From assembly GCF_030944405.1 (NCBI RefSeq), contig NZ_CP132339.1, positions 4,402,001 through 4,466,000 of the forward strand: a stretch of DNA of 64,000 nucleotides, given 5' to 3'. Shown piece by piece: positions 54,447-62,308 of this stretch (position 1 is its first letter; each line of letters begins with the position of its first letter). The translations under genes were made by a program, and so were the position numbers. The notes under the pieces were generated by a model that did not search any database, was not told the DNA's origin, and saw nothing but the letters and a program-made list of their open reading frames with translations. This stretch comes from Janthinobacterium sp. J1-1 (lineage in GTDB: Bacteria; Pseudomonadota; Gammaproteobacteria; Burkholderiales; Burkholderiaceae_D).

Positions 54447-54491
54447 TTCTTGATACTCCTCAAGAATCACCAGCCCGCTTTTACTAATCAT
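54447..54491 (+). promoter_or_regulatory. Site C: TTCTTG-N8-CAAGAA operator before the export gene
   Basis: A perfect 6-8-6 palindrome spans 54447-54466, with an extra TCAAGA half-site 26 bases upstream at 54434-54439. AATCATGGG begins 20 bases past it, exactly as at site B. ACTAAT at 54483-54488 is a possible -10. The export gene ATG is 82 bases downstream of the palindrome. Confidence 0.55.
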
Positions 54492-54547
54492 GGGAGGTTC
54501 CCGGCCCAGCCGGGCTTTGCAGCGCCGTCTCTTTTGAAGGAAACAGC

Positions 54548-55171
54548 ATGAACCTGTTACGCCGCGCCCTGATCACCCGCGTCCTGGCCTGCGCCAGCGC
54601 CACCGTGTTGCTGGCCGGCTGCCGCACGCAGCACGCGCTGGCGCCGGCCGAAGACAGCGCCCCGCTGCACGACTACCTGATCGGACCGGGCGACTCCGTC
54701 AATATCCTGGTCTGGCGCAATCCCGAAGTGTCGCTGACGGTGGCGGTGCGGCCCGATGGCAAGATCACCACGCCGCTGGTGGAGGACCTGATGGCCAGCG
54801 GCAAGACCTCGACCCAGCTGGCGCGCGATATCGAGCAGGCGCTGGGCAAGTTCATCCAGCAGCCGGTGGTGACCGTGATCGTCACCAATTTTGCCGGACC
54901 GTATGCGGAACAGATCCGCGTGATCGGCGCGGCGGCCAAGCCGCAGGCGCTGCCTTACCGCCAGGGCATGTCGCTGATGGATGTGCTGATCACCGTCGGC
55001 GGCATTACTGACTTTGCGGCCGGCAACAAGGCCAGCGTGATACGCATGCGCGAGGGGGCGCAGCAGCAGCTGCGCGTGCGGCTCGATGACTTGTTGCGCG
55101 ATGGCGATATTTCCGCCAACATCATGATGCGGCCCGGCGATGTGCTGCTGATACCCGAGAGTTTCTTTTAA
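54548..55171 (+). CDS. XrtA system exopolysaccharide export lipoprotein (Wza-like)
   Basis: A 207-residue lipoprotein (lipobox LAGC, Cys25). The polysaccharide export domain starts DYLIGPGDSVNILVWRNPE, followed by an SLBB region (IRVIGAAAKPQALPYRQGMSL split over two strands). The end DVLLIPESFF is a hallmark. The protein would form the outer-membrane channel or its periplasmic part for polymer export. It is the first gene of a two-gene plus arm, divergent from the chain-length operon across a 214-bp gap. AAGGAAACAGC is a strong ribosome-binding site. Confidence 0.93.
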   Translation: MNLLRRALITRVLACASATVLLAGCRTQHALAPAEDSAPLHDYLIGPGDSVNILVWRNPEVSLTVAVRPDGKITTPLVEDLMASGKTSTQLARDIEQALGKFIQQPVVTVIVTNFAGPYAEQIRVIGAAAKPQALPYRQGMSLMDVLITVGGITDFAAGNKASVIRMREGAQQQLRVRLDDLLRDGDISANIMMRPGDVLLIPESFF

Positions 55172-55367
55172 ACTTGCCGCCTATCAAAAGTACATTTTTA
55201 TTTGCCATCGCATATAAAAAAGCAAATTTATATTTGTATTTAGTCACTGAATATGTAAATTCTTCTGATTTTTCTAGCGATTGCGGGAACTTCTTCAGTT
55301 CAGGTCTTGTCACATGGCATTGGCATCAGTTCGTCTCAGGGCGAACCGCCACCACAGCGAGGACAAG
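55172..55367. other. 196-bp AT-rich gap before the acyltransferase
   Basis: Bases 55185-55280 are mostly A/T, in sharp contrast to the flanking GC-rich genes. They include TATAAA (55213-55218) and short inverted repeats such as CAAAT-TTAT-ATTTG. No gene is seen. It probably carries a separate promoter or silencer-binding region for the acyltransferase. Confidence 0.5.
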
Positions 55368-56114
55368 ATGAGCTTTGAAGATGAACCCATAATTTCCTTT
55401 GACAGCCCGGTCGGTTTCAGCGACATGGTGGTGGGCGAAGGCAAGATCGATCCGGCCATGGAGCATGAAATCGACCTGCAGCGCTTTCATATCCGCATGG
55501 CCAATTCGCGTGGCCGGCGCGAGGCCGCCAGCCTGCTGATCCGCAAGATGTATGGCTGGCGCGGCTACGCGGTCGATCCCGGCATTGCCCACGCGCTCAA
55601 TAAAATCACGCTGTTTGCCGAAACAGCCGGCGATACGGTCGGCACCATGACCCTCTGCCTCGACAACGAGGAAACCGGGCTGCCCGCCGACGACAATTTC
55701 CGCGACAAGCTCGACGTCCTGCGCGAACAGGGCCGGCGCCTGTGCGAGCCATCGCGCCTGGCGATCGACAAGGGCGTCAGCAAGCGCGTGTTTGCCGCGC
55801 TGATCCATATCTCGTATATCTACGCCCACAATATCCACCGCTTTACCGATTACGTGATCGAAGTCAACCCGCGCCACGTGGTGTTCTACAAGCGCATGCT
55901 GGGCTTCAAGGACTTCGGCGGCGAGCGGGAATGTACGCGCGTGGGCGCGCCGGCCGTGCTGCTGCGGCTGGACCTGGCCTATATGGGCGAGCAGATCCGC
56001 AAGTACGGCGGCCTGATGGAGCAACACGGTGGCGAGCGCTCGTTTTATCCCTTTTTTTTTCCTACATGGGATGAGCCTGGCATTACCGAGCGCCTGCGGC
56101 AGGGGCGGAACTGA
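55368..56114 (+). CDS. PEP-CTERM/exosortase system-associated acyltransferase
   Basis: A 248-residue GNAT-type protein similar to acyl-homoserine-lactone synthases and to the exosortase-linked acyltransferase family. Recognisable stretches are FAETAGDTVGTMTLCLDNEETGLPADD (split), LCEPSRLAIDK and VIEVNPRHVVFYKRMLGF. It probably transfers an acyl group, from acyl-CoA or acyl-ACP, to a small molecule or protein; no signal has been assigned to the family. The start at 55368 has AGGACAAG before it. The last 32 bases overlap the convergent protease gene. Confidence 0.88.
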   Translation: MSFEDEPIISFDSPVGFSDMVVGEGKIDPAMEHEIDLQRFHIRMANSRGRREAASLLIRKMYGWRGYAVDPGIAHALNKITLFAETAGDTVGTMTLCLDNEETGLPADDNFRDKLDVLREQGRRLCEPSRLAIDKGVSKRVFAALIHISYIYAHNIHRFTDYVIEVNPRHVVFYKRMLGFKDFGGERECTRVGAPAVLLRLDLAYMGEQIRKYGGLMEQHGGERSFYPFFFPTWDEPGITERLRQGRN

Positions 56115-56886
56115 GCGCATTGTTTTTCAATAGCAGCGCTTGCATGTGGCGGCCCGGGATGGCGTAGGTGATGCCGCTGGGCACGGTCACGGCCGCCTCC
56201 TTCAGGCCCTTGACGTAGACCATGTTGACGATGCCGTACACCAGGCCGGTCTGCGGATCGAACAGGGGGCTGCCGCTGCTGCCCGGATAGGCCGTCGCGT
56301 CCAGCTGGAACACCGTGTATGGCGCTTTTTGCAGCTGCGCCAGCCGTTTCGGGTCCAGCCGCAGCGCGTTGGCGCTGGGTATTACCACGGGCGTGAGCGC
56401 CGACACCGTGGCGCGGTGGGTCACATGGTGCAGACCCAGCAGGGTGCCGAGCGGAAAGCCTGTGAATGCCATGGCCTGGCCTTCGCGCACCTCGGCCGCG
56501 TCGCCCAGTTGCAGGGCCGGCAAGGGCGTGCCGGACAGGCGCAGCAGGGCCAGGTCGTGTTCGGCGTCGAGCGCCTGCACGGTGGCGGCGCGAAATTGCG
56601 CGACCTCGCCCTGGCCCGTCAGGATGCCGATGGTCTCGCCGGGATTGGCGGCCAGCAGCTTTTCGATCACATGCGCGCAGGTCAGCACGCTCAGGCCGTC
56701 ACCGGTGGCAAAGCCGGTGCCGATGAACTGGATGGCCGGCGTGCGCGTCTTCTGATGGCTGCCGATGCCGACAATCGCCGGCTTGACGCGCGCGATCACC
56801 TGTTCCAGCGATTGCGCCTGGAGCTGGGCGCGGGCGGCAGGCAAGCCACATGGCAATAACAGGCACAACAGCAGCAAGGTTTTCAT
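56083..56886 (-). CDS. Trypsin-like serine protease, exported
   Basis: A 267-residue periplasmic protein: signal peptide to about residue 20 (PAARA), then a chymotrypsin fold with His72 in LTCAHVI, Asp111 in AEHDLALL and Ser204 in YPGSSGSPLF. The Ala after Arg-type site is not predictable. No PDZ domain follows, so it is not a full DegP/HtrA. Its ATG overlaps the Wzy-like polymerase stop (ATGA at 56883), so it is expressed with polysaccharide genes. It could cut a PEP-CTERM protein or a polymer-export component; this is inference. Its end overlaps the convergent acyltransferase gene. Confidence 0.85.
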   Translation of the reverse strand: MKTLLLLCLLLPCGLPAARAQLQAQSLEQVIARVKPAIVGIGSHQKTRTPAIQFIGTGFATGDGLSVLTCAHVIEKLLAANPGETIGILTGQGEVAQFRAATVQALDAEHDLALLRLSGTPLPALQLGDAAEVREGQAMAFTGFPLGTLLGLHHVTHRATVSALTPVVIPSANALRLDPKRLAQLQKAPYTVFQLDATAYPGSSGSPLFDPQTGLVYGIVNMVYVKGLKEAAVTVPSGITYAIPGRHMQALLLKNNALSSAPAAGAR

Positions 56887-59324
56887 CGCGGCGGCCTTTC
56901 ACTATCAGGAACAGGGGAGATGGATGGCCGCAGCAGCGCGCACAGCAGCAGCATGTAGAACAGCAGGGCGATGCGCGGCACGTCGAGCAGGCTGTCGAAC
57001 ACGCCGATCGCCATGAAGCCGGCCAGCCCGGCCAGCATGGCGGCCGCGCCATCGGCGCCGGGTCCCGCCTGCGCCGCGCGCCGTACCAGGTTCGCGCAGG
57101 CCAGCACAAACAGGCCCAGCATGGAAAGCAGGCCGAACAGGCCGGATTCGACATGCAGGTGCAGCCACAGGTTCTTGATATGCCAGGGCAGGTGGTGGTG
57201 GTCGCTGCTGAAGAACCAGTAATCATTCGCCTTGCTGAAGCTGCCGTTGGCCAGCAGTTCCTCGCCGTCCGGCGCGCGCAGGCTGAGGTTGTCGACGTCG
57301 ATGACTGCGGGATCGGCCTGGCCGCCGGCGGCCAGTTCCAGCTGCACCGGCGCACGCAGCAGCCAGGAACCGCCGCCCAGGCGGGCGCTGTCGATGGTCA
57401 TCTGGTAATGTTGCCACTGCGGTTGCCACTGCGGTTGCCACTGCGGTGAAGCCGGCGTGGGCGGCAACAGGCGCAAGGGCGCGTGCACGCAGTATTGCGC
57501 ATACAGCAGTTGCCGCTGGCACAGCTTCAGTTGCAGCACCGGCATGGGGCCGTGGCGGCGCACGTCGAGCGCCAGCGCGTAGCGGGTGTCGGGCCGCACG
57601 CTCACGCGCTGCAACAGGCGCAGCAGTTCGCCATAGCCGGCGCGGTAGCCGGGACTGGCCAGGCGCAGATAACGGTTACCTGCCTCTGCCTCGTCGGCAT
57701 AGGCCAGGCGGGCCGGCACGTCGCCCACGGTGTTGCGCCAGAAATAACTGGCCGGAAAGGTACCGGTGCCCATGCCGAAGACCGTGCTGGCCCAGTCGGC
57801 CGGCATCATCGCCAGGACGCCGCGCCAGTGGCGCAGCCGGCCTTGCCAGTCGCCGGCGGTGGTGGCGAAGCGTTCGTTGGCGTAATAGCTGGCCGAGACG
57901 GGAATCGCCAGCATCAGCATCACCGCCGCCGAGGCGGCCACGCCGAGGCTGGCGCGCCCCGTGCGCCACAAGGGCGGGCGCAACCGGCTGTTCAGCAACA
58001 GCAGGGCAGCGAGCAGCAGCACCAGCGCGGCCGGCCGCAAGGCGATGGGGCCGGCCCAGTGCCAGCCTATCCAGGCCGTATTGCACGCCATCATGCTCAA
58101 AGCCATGATGGCCAGCGGCAGCCACTGCCGCCACAGGCTACACGCCAACAGCAAACTCGACAGCAGGAACAGCGCATACGGCGCCTTCAGCAGGCCGTGG
58201 GCCGGGTCGTTTGGCCACAGCGCCGCCAGGCTGGCCTGCAGTGCCAGCGCGCACAGCACGCTGGCCGGCACCAGGCGCCAGGGCAAGGCGTGCGTGGCCA
58301 GCACAAAGGCGCCAAGCAGCAGCACGATGGCCGCCAGCAAGCCACGGTAGCCAGCGGCCTGGAACATCAGCACCAGCAATGCCGCCGCGCCCACGCTCAG
58401 CAGCAAGCCGGCACTGGCGCGGCGCGCCGACCAGCGCTGCCGAGCATGCCGGCCATGCGCCAGTTGCCAGCAAGCCAGGCCGGTGATGGCGGCCACCGGC
58501 AGGGCCGCATACAGGGCGCGCGAAAAAGTGGCCATGGCCGCATGCAGTGCCAGTCCCAGCAGCAGCAAGGCGGCGATGGCTGGCCGGCGGGAGCGGGCGC
58601 GGGCCAGCCACAGCGCCGCAAACGGCAAGGACAGGGCCAGATAGCCGTCGAGCGCCGCGCCGCCCGTGTGCATGGCGGAAAACGGCGCCGTGATGCGGTA
58701 GTCGCTGGACAGATTGAATACGCCGGGAAACACCGCCCGCTCCCACAGCGCGCACAGCGCGACCAGGCCCAGGCCGCACAGCATGCCGGGCAGCGCCAGG
58801 CGGCGCAAGCCGTCATTGGCGGCATCGCGCAGCAGCAGCGGCAGCAACAGCATGGCCCAGCACCAGGCCTTGCCCAGGCGCAGGCTGTTATAGGGACTCA
58901 GGTAATTGTTCCAGGCATTCAAGGCGTCAGGCGGCAGTTGCACGGAAAACACGCCGCGCAGCAGGGCCGCCAGCGCCGCCGCGCTGACCAGGGCCAGCCA
59001 CAGGCGCGCGCCCGGCGCCAGCGCCAGCCGCGTGGCGCCGGTGCGCCAGCGCCAATAGCCGCAAGTCACGGTCAGCAACAGCAGCAAATCGATTTCTTCG
59101 AAAAAAAACCAGCCGGTCCATGGCGCCAGGTCCAGCACCGGCAACAGCGCGGGCAGGCAGAACAGCCACACCGCGGGGCGCCAGCACAGCAGCAGGAAGT
59201 AGATCGGCAACAAGGCGTACAACAGCCAGACGGGCCAGCCGTGGCCCAGCGGATATGGACCCAGCGCCGCCAGGCAGGCCAGGCCGGCGGCCAGGGCCAG
59301 CAGCCGCGCGGCGATCATGGCCAT
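56883..59324 (-). CDS. Large O-antigen-polymerase-like membrane protein with a periplasmic insert
   Basis: An 813-residue protein with about 14 spans over residues 1-500 and two to three more at the C terminus. NNYLSPYNSLRLGKAW and AMHTGGAALDGYLALS are segments typical of Wzy/WaaL-like polymerases. Between the last spans lies a long periplasmic region (about 540-730), beta-strand-rich, resembling a sugar-binding jelly-roll (YALALDVRRHG, QLELAAGGQADPAVIDVDN). It contains a tandem WQPQ repeat. It would polymerise repeat units, and the insert may bind the polymer. It follows prsT by 3 bases and overlaps the protease start. Confidence 0.75.
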   Translation of the reverse strand: MAMIAARLLALAAGLACLAALGPYPLGHGWPVWLLYALLPIYFLLLCWRPAVWLFCLPALLPVLDLAPWTGWFFFEEIDLLLLLTVTCGYWRWRTGATRLALAPGARLWLALVSAAALAALLRGVFSVQLPPDALNAWNNYLSPYNSLRLGKAWCWAMLLLPLLLRDAANDGLRRLALPGMLCGLGLVALCALWERAVFPGVFNLSSDYRITAPFSAMHTGGAALDGYLALSLPFAALWLARARSRRPAIAALLLLGLALHAAMATFSRALYAALPVAAITGLACWQLAHGRHARQRWSARRASAGLLLSVGAAALLVLMFQAAGYRGLLAAIVLLLGAFVLATHALPWRLVPASVLCALALQASLAALWPNDPAHGLLKAPYALFLLSSLLLACSLWRQWLPLAIMALSMMACNTAWIGWHWAGPIALRPAALVLLLAALLLLNSRLRPPLWRTGRASLGVAASAAVMLMLAIPVSASYYANERFATTAGDWQGRLRHWRGVLAMMPADWASTVFGMGTGTFPASYFWRNTVGDVPARLAYADEAEAGNRYLRLASPGYRAGYGELLRLLQRVSVRPDTRYALALDVRRHGPMPVLQLKLCQRQLLYAQYCVHAPLRLLPPTPASPQWQPQWQPQWQHYQMTIDSARLGGGSWLLRAPVQLELAAGGQADPAVIDVDNLSLRAPDGEELLANGSFSKANDYWFFSSDHHHLPWHIKNLWLHLHVESGLFGLLSMLGLFVLACANLVRRAAQAGPGADGAAAMLAGLAGFMAIGVFDSLLDVPRIALLFYMLLLCALLRPSISPVPDSERPPR
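57411..57446 (-). repeat. Three tandem copies of a 12-bp unit inside the polymerase-like gene
   Basis: The unit TTGCCACTGCGG occurs three times in perfect tandem. On the coding (minus) strand it reads as a repeated QWQP motif in the periplasmic insert. It is in frame and could change length by slippage without breaking the gene. Confidence 0.9.
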
Positions 59325-59327
59325 CGG

Positions 59328-62090
59328 CTAGAGCCTGGCCAGCAAGGCCTGGGCCTCGGCGCGCTGCGCGAAGTCCTTGTTGGCCGCCAGCAGTTGCTCG
59401 AGTTGCTTGCGCGCGCCCGCCTTGTCGCCATTTTCCGCCAGCGCCGCGCCCAGGTGGTATTGAATCTCGGCGGCATTCGGCGCCAGGCTGGCCGCGCGGC
59501 GCAGCAGTTCGATGGCGCGTTTGCCATCGCCACGCTCGAGCGTGATCCAGCCCAGGGTATCGAGCACGGCCGGGTTGTCGGGCGCCAGCTTGTGGGCCTG
59601 TTCGGCGGTGGCCAGCGCGCGTTCGTCCTTGTCTTGCTGGTAAGCCCAGGCCAGGTCATTGAGCGCCACCACATTGCCGGCGTCGCGCGCGACCACCTGC
59701 TGGTATTGCGCGATGGCGGCCCGATATTGCTTGGCTTGAAGCTTGGCACCGGCCAGGTACAGCCGTGTCGCCTTGTCGTCGGGCTGCTCCTTGAGCCAGG
59801 CGTCGATGCGCGCATCGGCCTGTTTTTCCTGGCCGGCCGCCAGCATGGCGCGGTAGATCTGCACTTGCAGGTGACCGATCCTGCTGATTTGAAAAGCCTG
59901 CTCATACAGCTTCAAGGCCTCGCGCGGCTGTTTCTGTTCCATCAGCACATCACCTTCCAGCTTGTAGCCGGCCGCCAGCTTCGGCTGCTGCTGCTGCACC
60001 TTGCGCGCCACGGCCAGCGCTTCGCGCGTACGCTTCAAGTCCAGCAGCAGCGCCACTTCGACCACCTGCGCGTCGAGCAAGGCCGGCTCGATCAGTTGTG
60101 CGCGCCTGGCCGCCTGCAGTGCGCTGGCCGAATCGCCCAGCGCCAGGTGCAGGCTGGAAATGCGCATCTGCAAGGGTGCCGAGGTGGTGCGCAGCATCGC
60201 CAGTTTGGTATAGCTGTCGAGCGCGGCGCGCGCCTCGCCGGCGCTGTACTCGACTTGCGCGCGCAGCGCCAGGGCGTCGGCATCCTCGGGATGGCCGCTT
60301 TGCAAGCGGCGCGCCAGCGCCAGGGCCTTGCCGGTGGCGCCGGTTTTCAGATAGAAATTGCTCAGCAGCAGGGCTGGCGCGACGGCGTCGGGATGGTCGG
60401 CATGGGCTCTTTCCAGCCAGCGCTGCGCTTCGTCGAGCTTGCCTTGCGAGGCCGCCAGCTTGGCCAGTGCGGCGGCCAGGTCCGGGTTTTTCGGGTCTTT
60501 CGCCAAGGCCGCCTCAAAACGCTGTCTGGCGCGCTCCGGCTTTTTCTCGGCCATGTCGATCTGCGCCAGGTTGTTCAGGGCCGGCAGATAGCGCGCGTCG
60601 ATGGCCAGCGCCTGCTCGAAGCTGTCGCGCGCGGCCCGCAAATCGCTCAAGGCCAGATAGACGCCGCCTTTCAGGTTCAGCACCAGCGGATTGCTGCCAT
60701 GCTGCTTTTCCATCGCCTGCACGGCGGCCAGGGCCTTCGCATTGTCCTTGTTGCGCAGCAAGGTCATCACGAGCATGGTGCCGGCCTGCGGCGTTTTGCT
60801 ATCGAGCACGCTGGCGCGTTCCAGCTCGCTGACGGCGCGCGCGCTTTCGCCCTGGCCCACGCGGCTCACGCCCAGCGCCATGTGCAGCTTGGACGTGCCA
60901 GGCGCCAGCAGGCTGGCTTTTTCAAAATAGCCGCTGGCCTTGTCATAATGGCCGGCGCGCAGGTGCGCCTCACCCACCAGTGACAGCAGTTCCACGTCGT
61001 CGGGAAAGGTGACCAGCAAAGGCTGCAACAGGTCGATCGCCGCATCGGTCTTGCCTCGCCCCATTTCGATCGAGGCCATCATCTTGCTCGCATATAAATG
61101 CTTGGGATGGGCGGCAAGAAACGGTTGCAGATAATTTTCCGCTGGTTGCGGCGCACCGAGCGCCAGTTGCACGGCGCCCGCCAGCAGCAGCGCCGGCGGG
61201 TGTTCGGGGGCCGCCTTGAGCACCAGTTGCAAGCCTTCCAGCGCCGCCTTGAATTTGCCCTGGCGAAAATCGAGCAGGGCCTGCGCCTGCAGCACGCCCA
61301 GGTTGCCGGGCGCACTCTTGCGCGCGGCGGCCAGTTGCGCGGCCGCGTCGGCAAACTTGTTCTCCGTGATATCGAGATTCGCCAGTTCGATGCGCGCCGG
61401 CACCTGGTCCGGCTTGAGCTTGAGGATCTGCTGGTAAGCCAGCCGCGCCGGGCCATTGTTGCCCTGCAGGCGTTGCAGGTCGCCTTGCAGGCGCAGCGCC
61501 TCCAGGCTGTCCGGACTGCCTTTCAAGGCCTGTTCGATCAGCAGTTGCGCCGCGGCGATTTGTCCGTCGAGCGCGGCCAGGCGCGCCAGTCCCAGCAGCG
61601 CTTCGGTCTGGCCCGGCTGGCGTTGCTGCATGCCGGCAAACAAGGCGCGCGCTTCCTCGTGGCGCCCGAGGGCCAGCAAGGCGTCTCCGCGCAGGGCCAG
61701 GACGGCGGTCGGCTGGGCCGGATCGCCGGGCAATTCTTTCAACACCCGCTCGAACTGGCCCAGCATCAGCCAGGCCTTGCCCAGCAGCGGCAGTACCTCG
61801 GCAGGTGCCGAGCCCAGGGTTTGCGCCTTGCGCAATTCCTTTTCCGCCGACAAGGCGTCACCCGTGTCGAGATAGATGCTGCCCAGCAGCAGGCGCGCGG
61901 CGGCGTTGTTCGCTTCCTTTTGCAGAAAATTCTTCAGCTGGATAATGGCGGCGCGCGGCTCGCCTTTCTGCTGGTACAGCTGGGCGTCGGCCAGCAGGCT
62001 GGCACTGCTCTGGCCGCCATTGCAGGCCAGCAGCAGGGTGGCGCACAGCGACAGCGAGGCGAGGCTGATCACGGGATGGGTGTGGCGCAT
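59328..62090 (-). CDS. prsT: XrtA/PEP-CTERM system TPR-repeat lipoprotein PrsT
   Basis: A 920-residue lipoprotein (lipobox LLAC near residue 23) made almost wholly of TPR repeats, for example AEKELRKAQTLGSAPAEVLPLLG and ATAEQAHKLAPDNPAVLDTLGW. This size and composition match PrsT, the outer-membrane or periplasmic TPR partner of XrtA systems. It probably forms a scaffold for the export complex. The frame is open from 62492, but only the start at 62090 gives a lipoprotein signal (MRHTHPVISLASLSL) with GGAGA upstream. It leads the three-gene arm with the polymerase and the protease. Confidence 0.93.
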   Translation of the reverse strand: MRHTHPVISLASLSLCATLLLACNGGQSSASLLADAQLYQQKGEPRAAIIQLKNFLQKEANNAAARLLLGSIYLDTGDALSAEKELRKAQTLGSAPAEVLPLLGKAWLMLGQFERVLKELPGDPAQPTAVLALRGDALLALGRHEEARALFAGMQQRQPGQTEALLGLARLAALDGQIAAAQLLIEQALKGSPDSLEALRLQGDLQRLQGNNGPARLAYQQILKLKPDQVPARIELANLDITENKFADAAAQLAAARKSAPGNLGVLQAQALLDFRQGKFKAALEGLQLVLKAAPEHPPALLLAGAVQLALGAPQPAENYLQPFLAAHPKHLYASKMMASIEMGRGKTDAAIDLLQPLLVTFPDDVELLSLVGEAHLRAGHYDKASGYFEKASLLAPGTSKLHMALGVSRVGQGESARAVSELERASVLDSKTPQAGTMLVMTLLRNKDNAKALAAVQAMEKQHGSNPLVLNLKGGVYLALSDLRAARDSFEQALAIDARYLPALNNLAQIDMAEKKPERARQRFEAALAKDPKNPDLAAALAKLAASQGKLDEAQRWLERAHADHPDAVAPALLLSNFYLKTGATGKALALARRLQSGHPEDADALALRAQVEYSAGEARAALDSYTKLAMLRTTSAPLQMRISSLHLALGDSASALQAARRAQLIEPALLDAQVVEVALLLDLKRTREALAVARKVQQQQPKLAAGYKLEGDVLMEQKQPREALKLYEQAFQISRIGHLQVQIYRAMLAAGQEKQADARIDAWLKEQPDDKATRLYLAGAKLQAKQYRAAIAQYQQVVARDAGNVVALNDLAWAYQQDKDERALATAEQAHKLAPDNPAVLDTLGWITLERGDGKRAIELLRRAASLAPNAAEIQYHLGAALAENGDKAGARKQLEQLLAANKDFAQRAEAQALLARL

Positions 62091-62156
62091 GAAATTCTCC
62101 GATGGCGGCGTTGGCAGGAAGGGCACAGCACAGGGTAGGAAAGTTGGACATCGTGC

Positions 62157-62176
62157 CTGTTGATGAGGCTCAACAC
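62157..62176. promoter_or_regulatory. Site G: second TTG-N8-CAA palindrome upstream of prsT
   Basis: CTGTTG-N8-CAACAC contains TTGAT-N4-CTCAA. In the prsT direction the only -10-like sequence near the expected offset is the weak TACCCT, 20 bases beyond the edge. It may be a real but weaker operator of the same family. Confidence 0.35.
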
Positions 62177-62217
62177 GCAGGCGATTGCGCGCGGCAGCTT
62201 CCGGCACGGCATGGACT

Positions 62218-62261
62218 TTCTTGTTCCTGCTCAAGAATGGTGCTGGACGCAACCGTAGAAT
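62218..62261 (+). promoter_or_regulatory. Site D: TTCTTG-N8-CAAGAA operator with -10 for tviB
   Basis: A perfect 6-8-6 palindrome at 62218-62237 is followed, with TAGAAT at 62256-62261 (five of six -10 bases), by the same 19-base offset as at sites A and E. The predicted transcript start near 62268 leaves a 41-base leader to the dehydrogenase ATG at 62309. Confidence 0.55.
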
Positions 62262-62308
62262 TTCCAGACGGCGGCAAACCGGCCGGCAACCAGATGGAGC
62301 GAACAACC

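Noticed and set aside
55171..55190. AACTTG-N8-CAAAAG as a seventh member of the operator family.
   Set aside because: The core matches, but TATAAA starts 23 rather than 19 bases beyond it and the site overlaps the export gene's stop. It is in AT-rich DNA where chance matches are likelier, so it is not listed as a site.
57483..60983. A 1166-codon open frame on the plus strand.
   Set aside because: It lies opposite the polymerase-like gene and prsT, is Gln/Arg/His-rich, and has no recognisable domain. Long antisense frames are expected in such GC-rich DNA.
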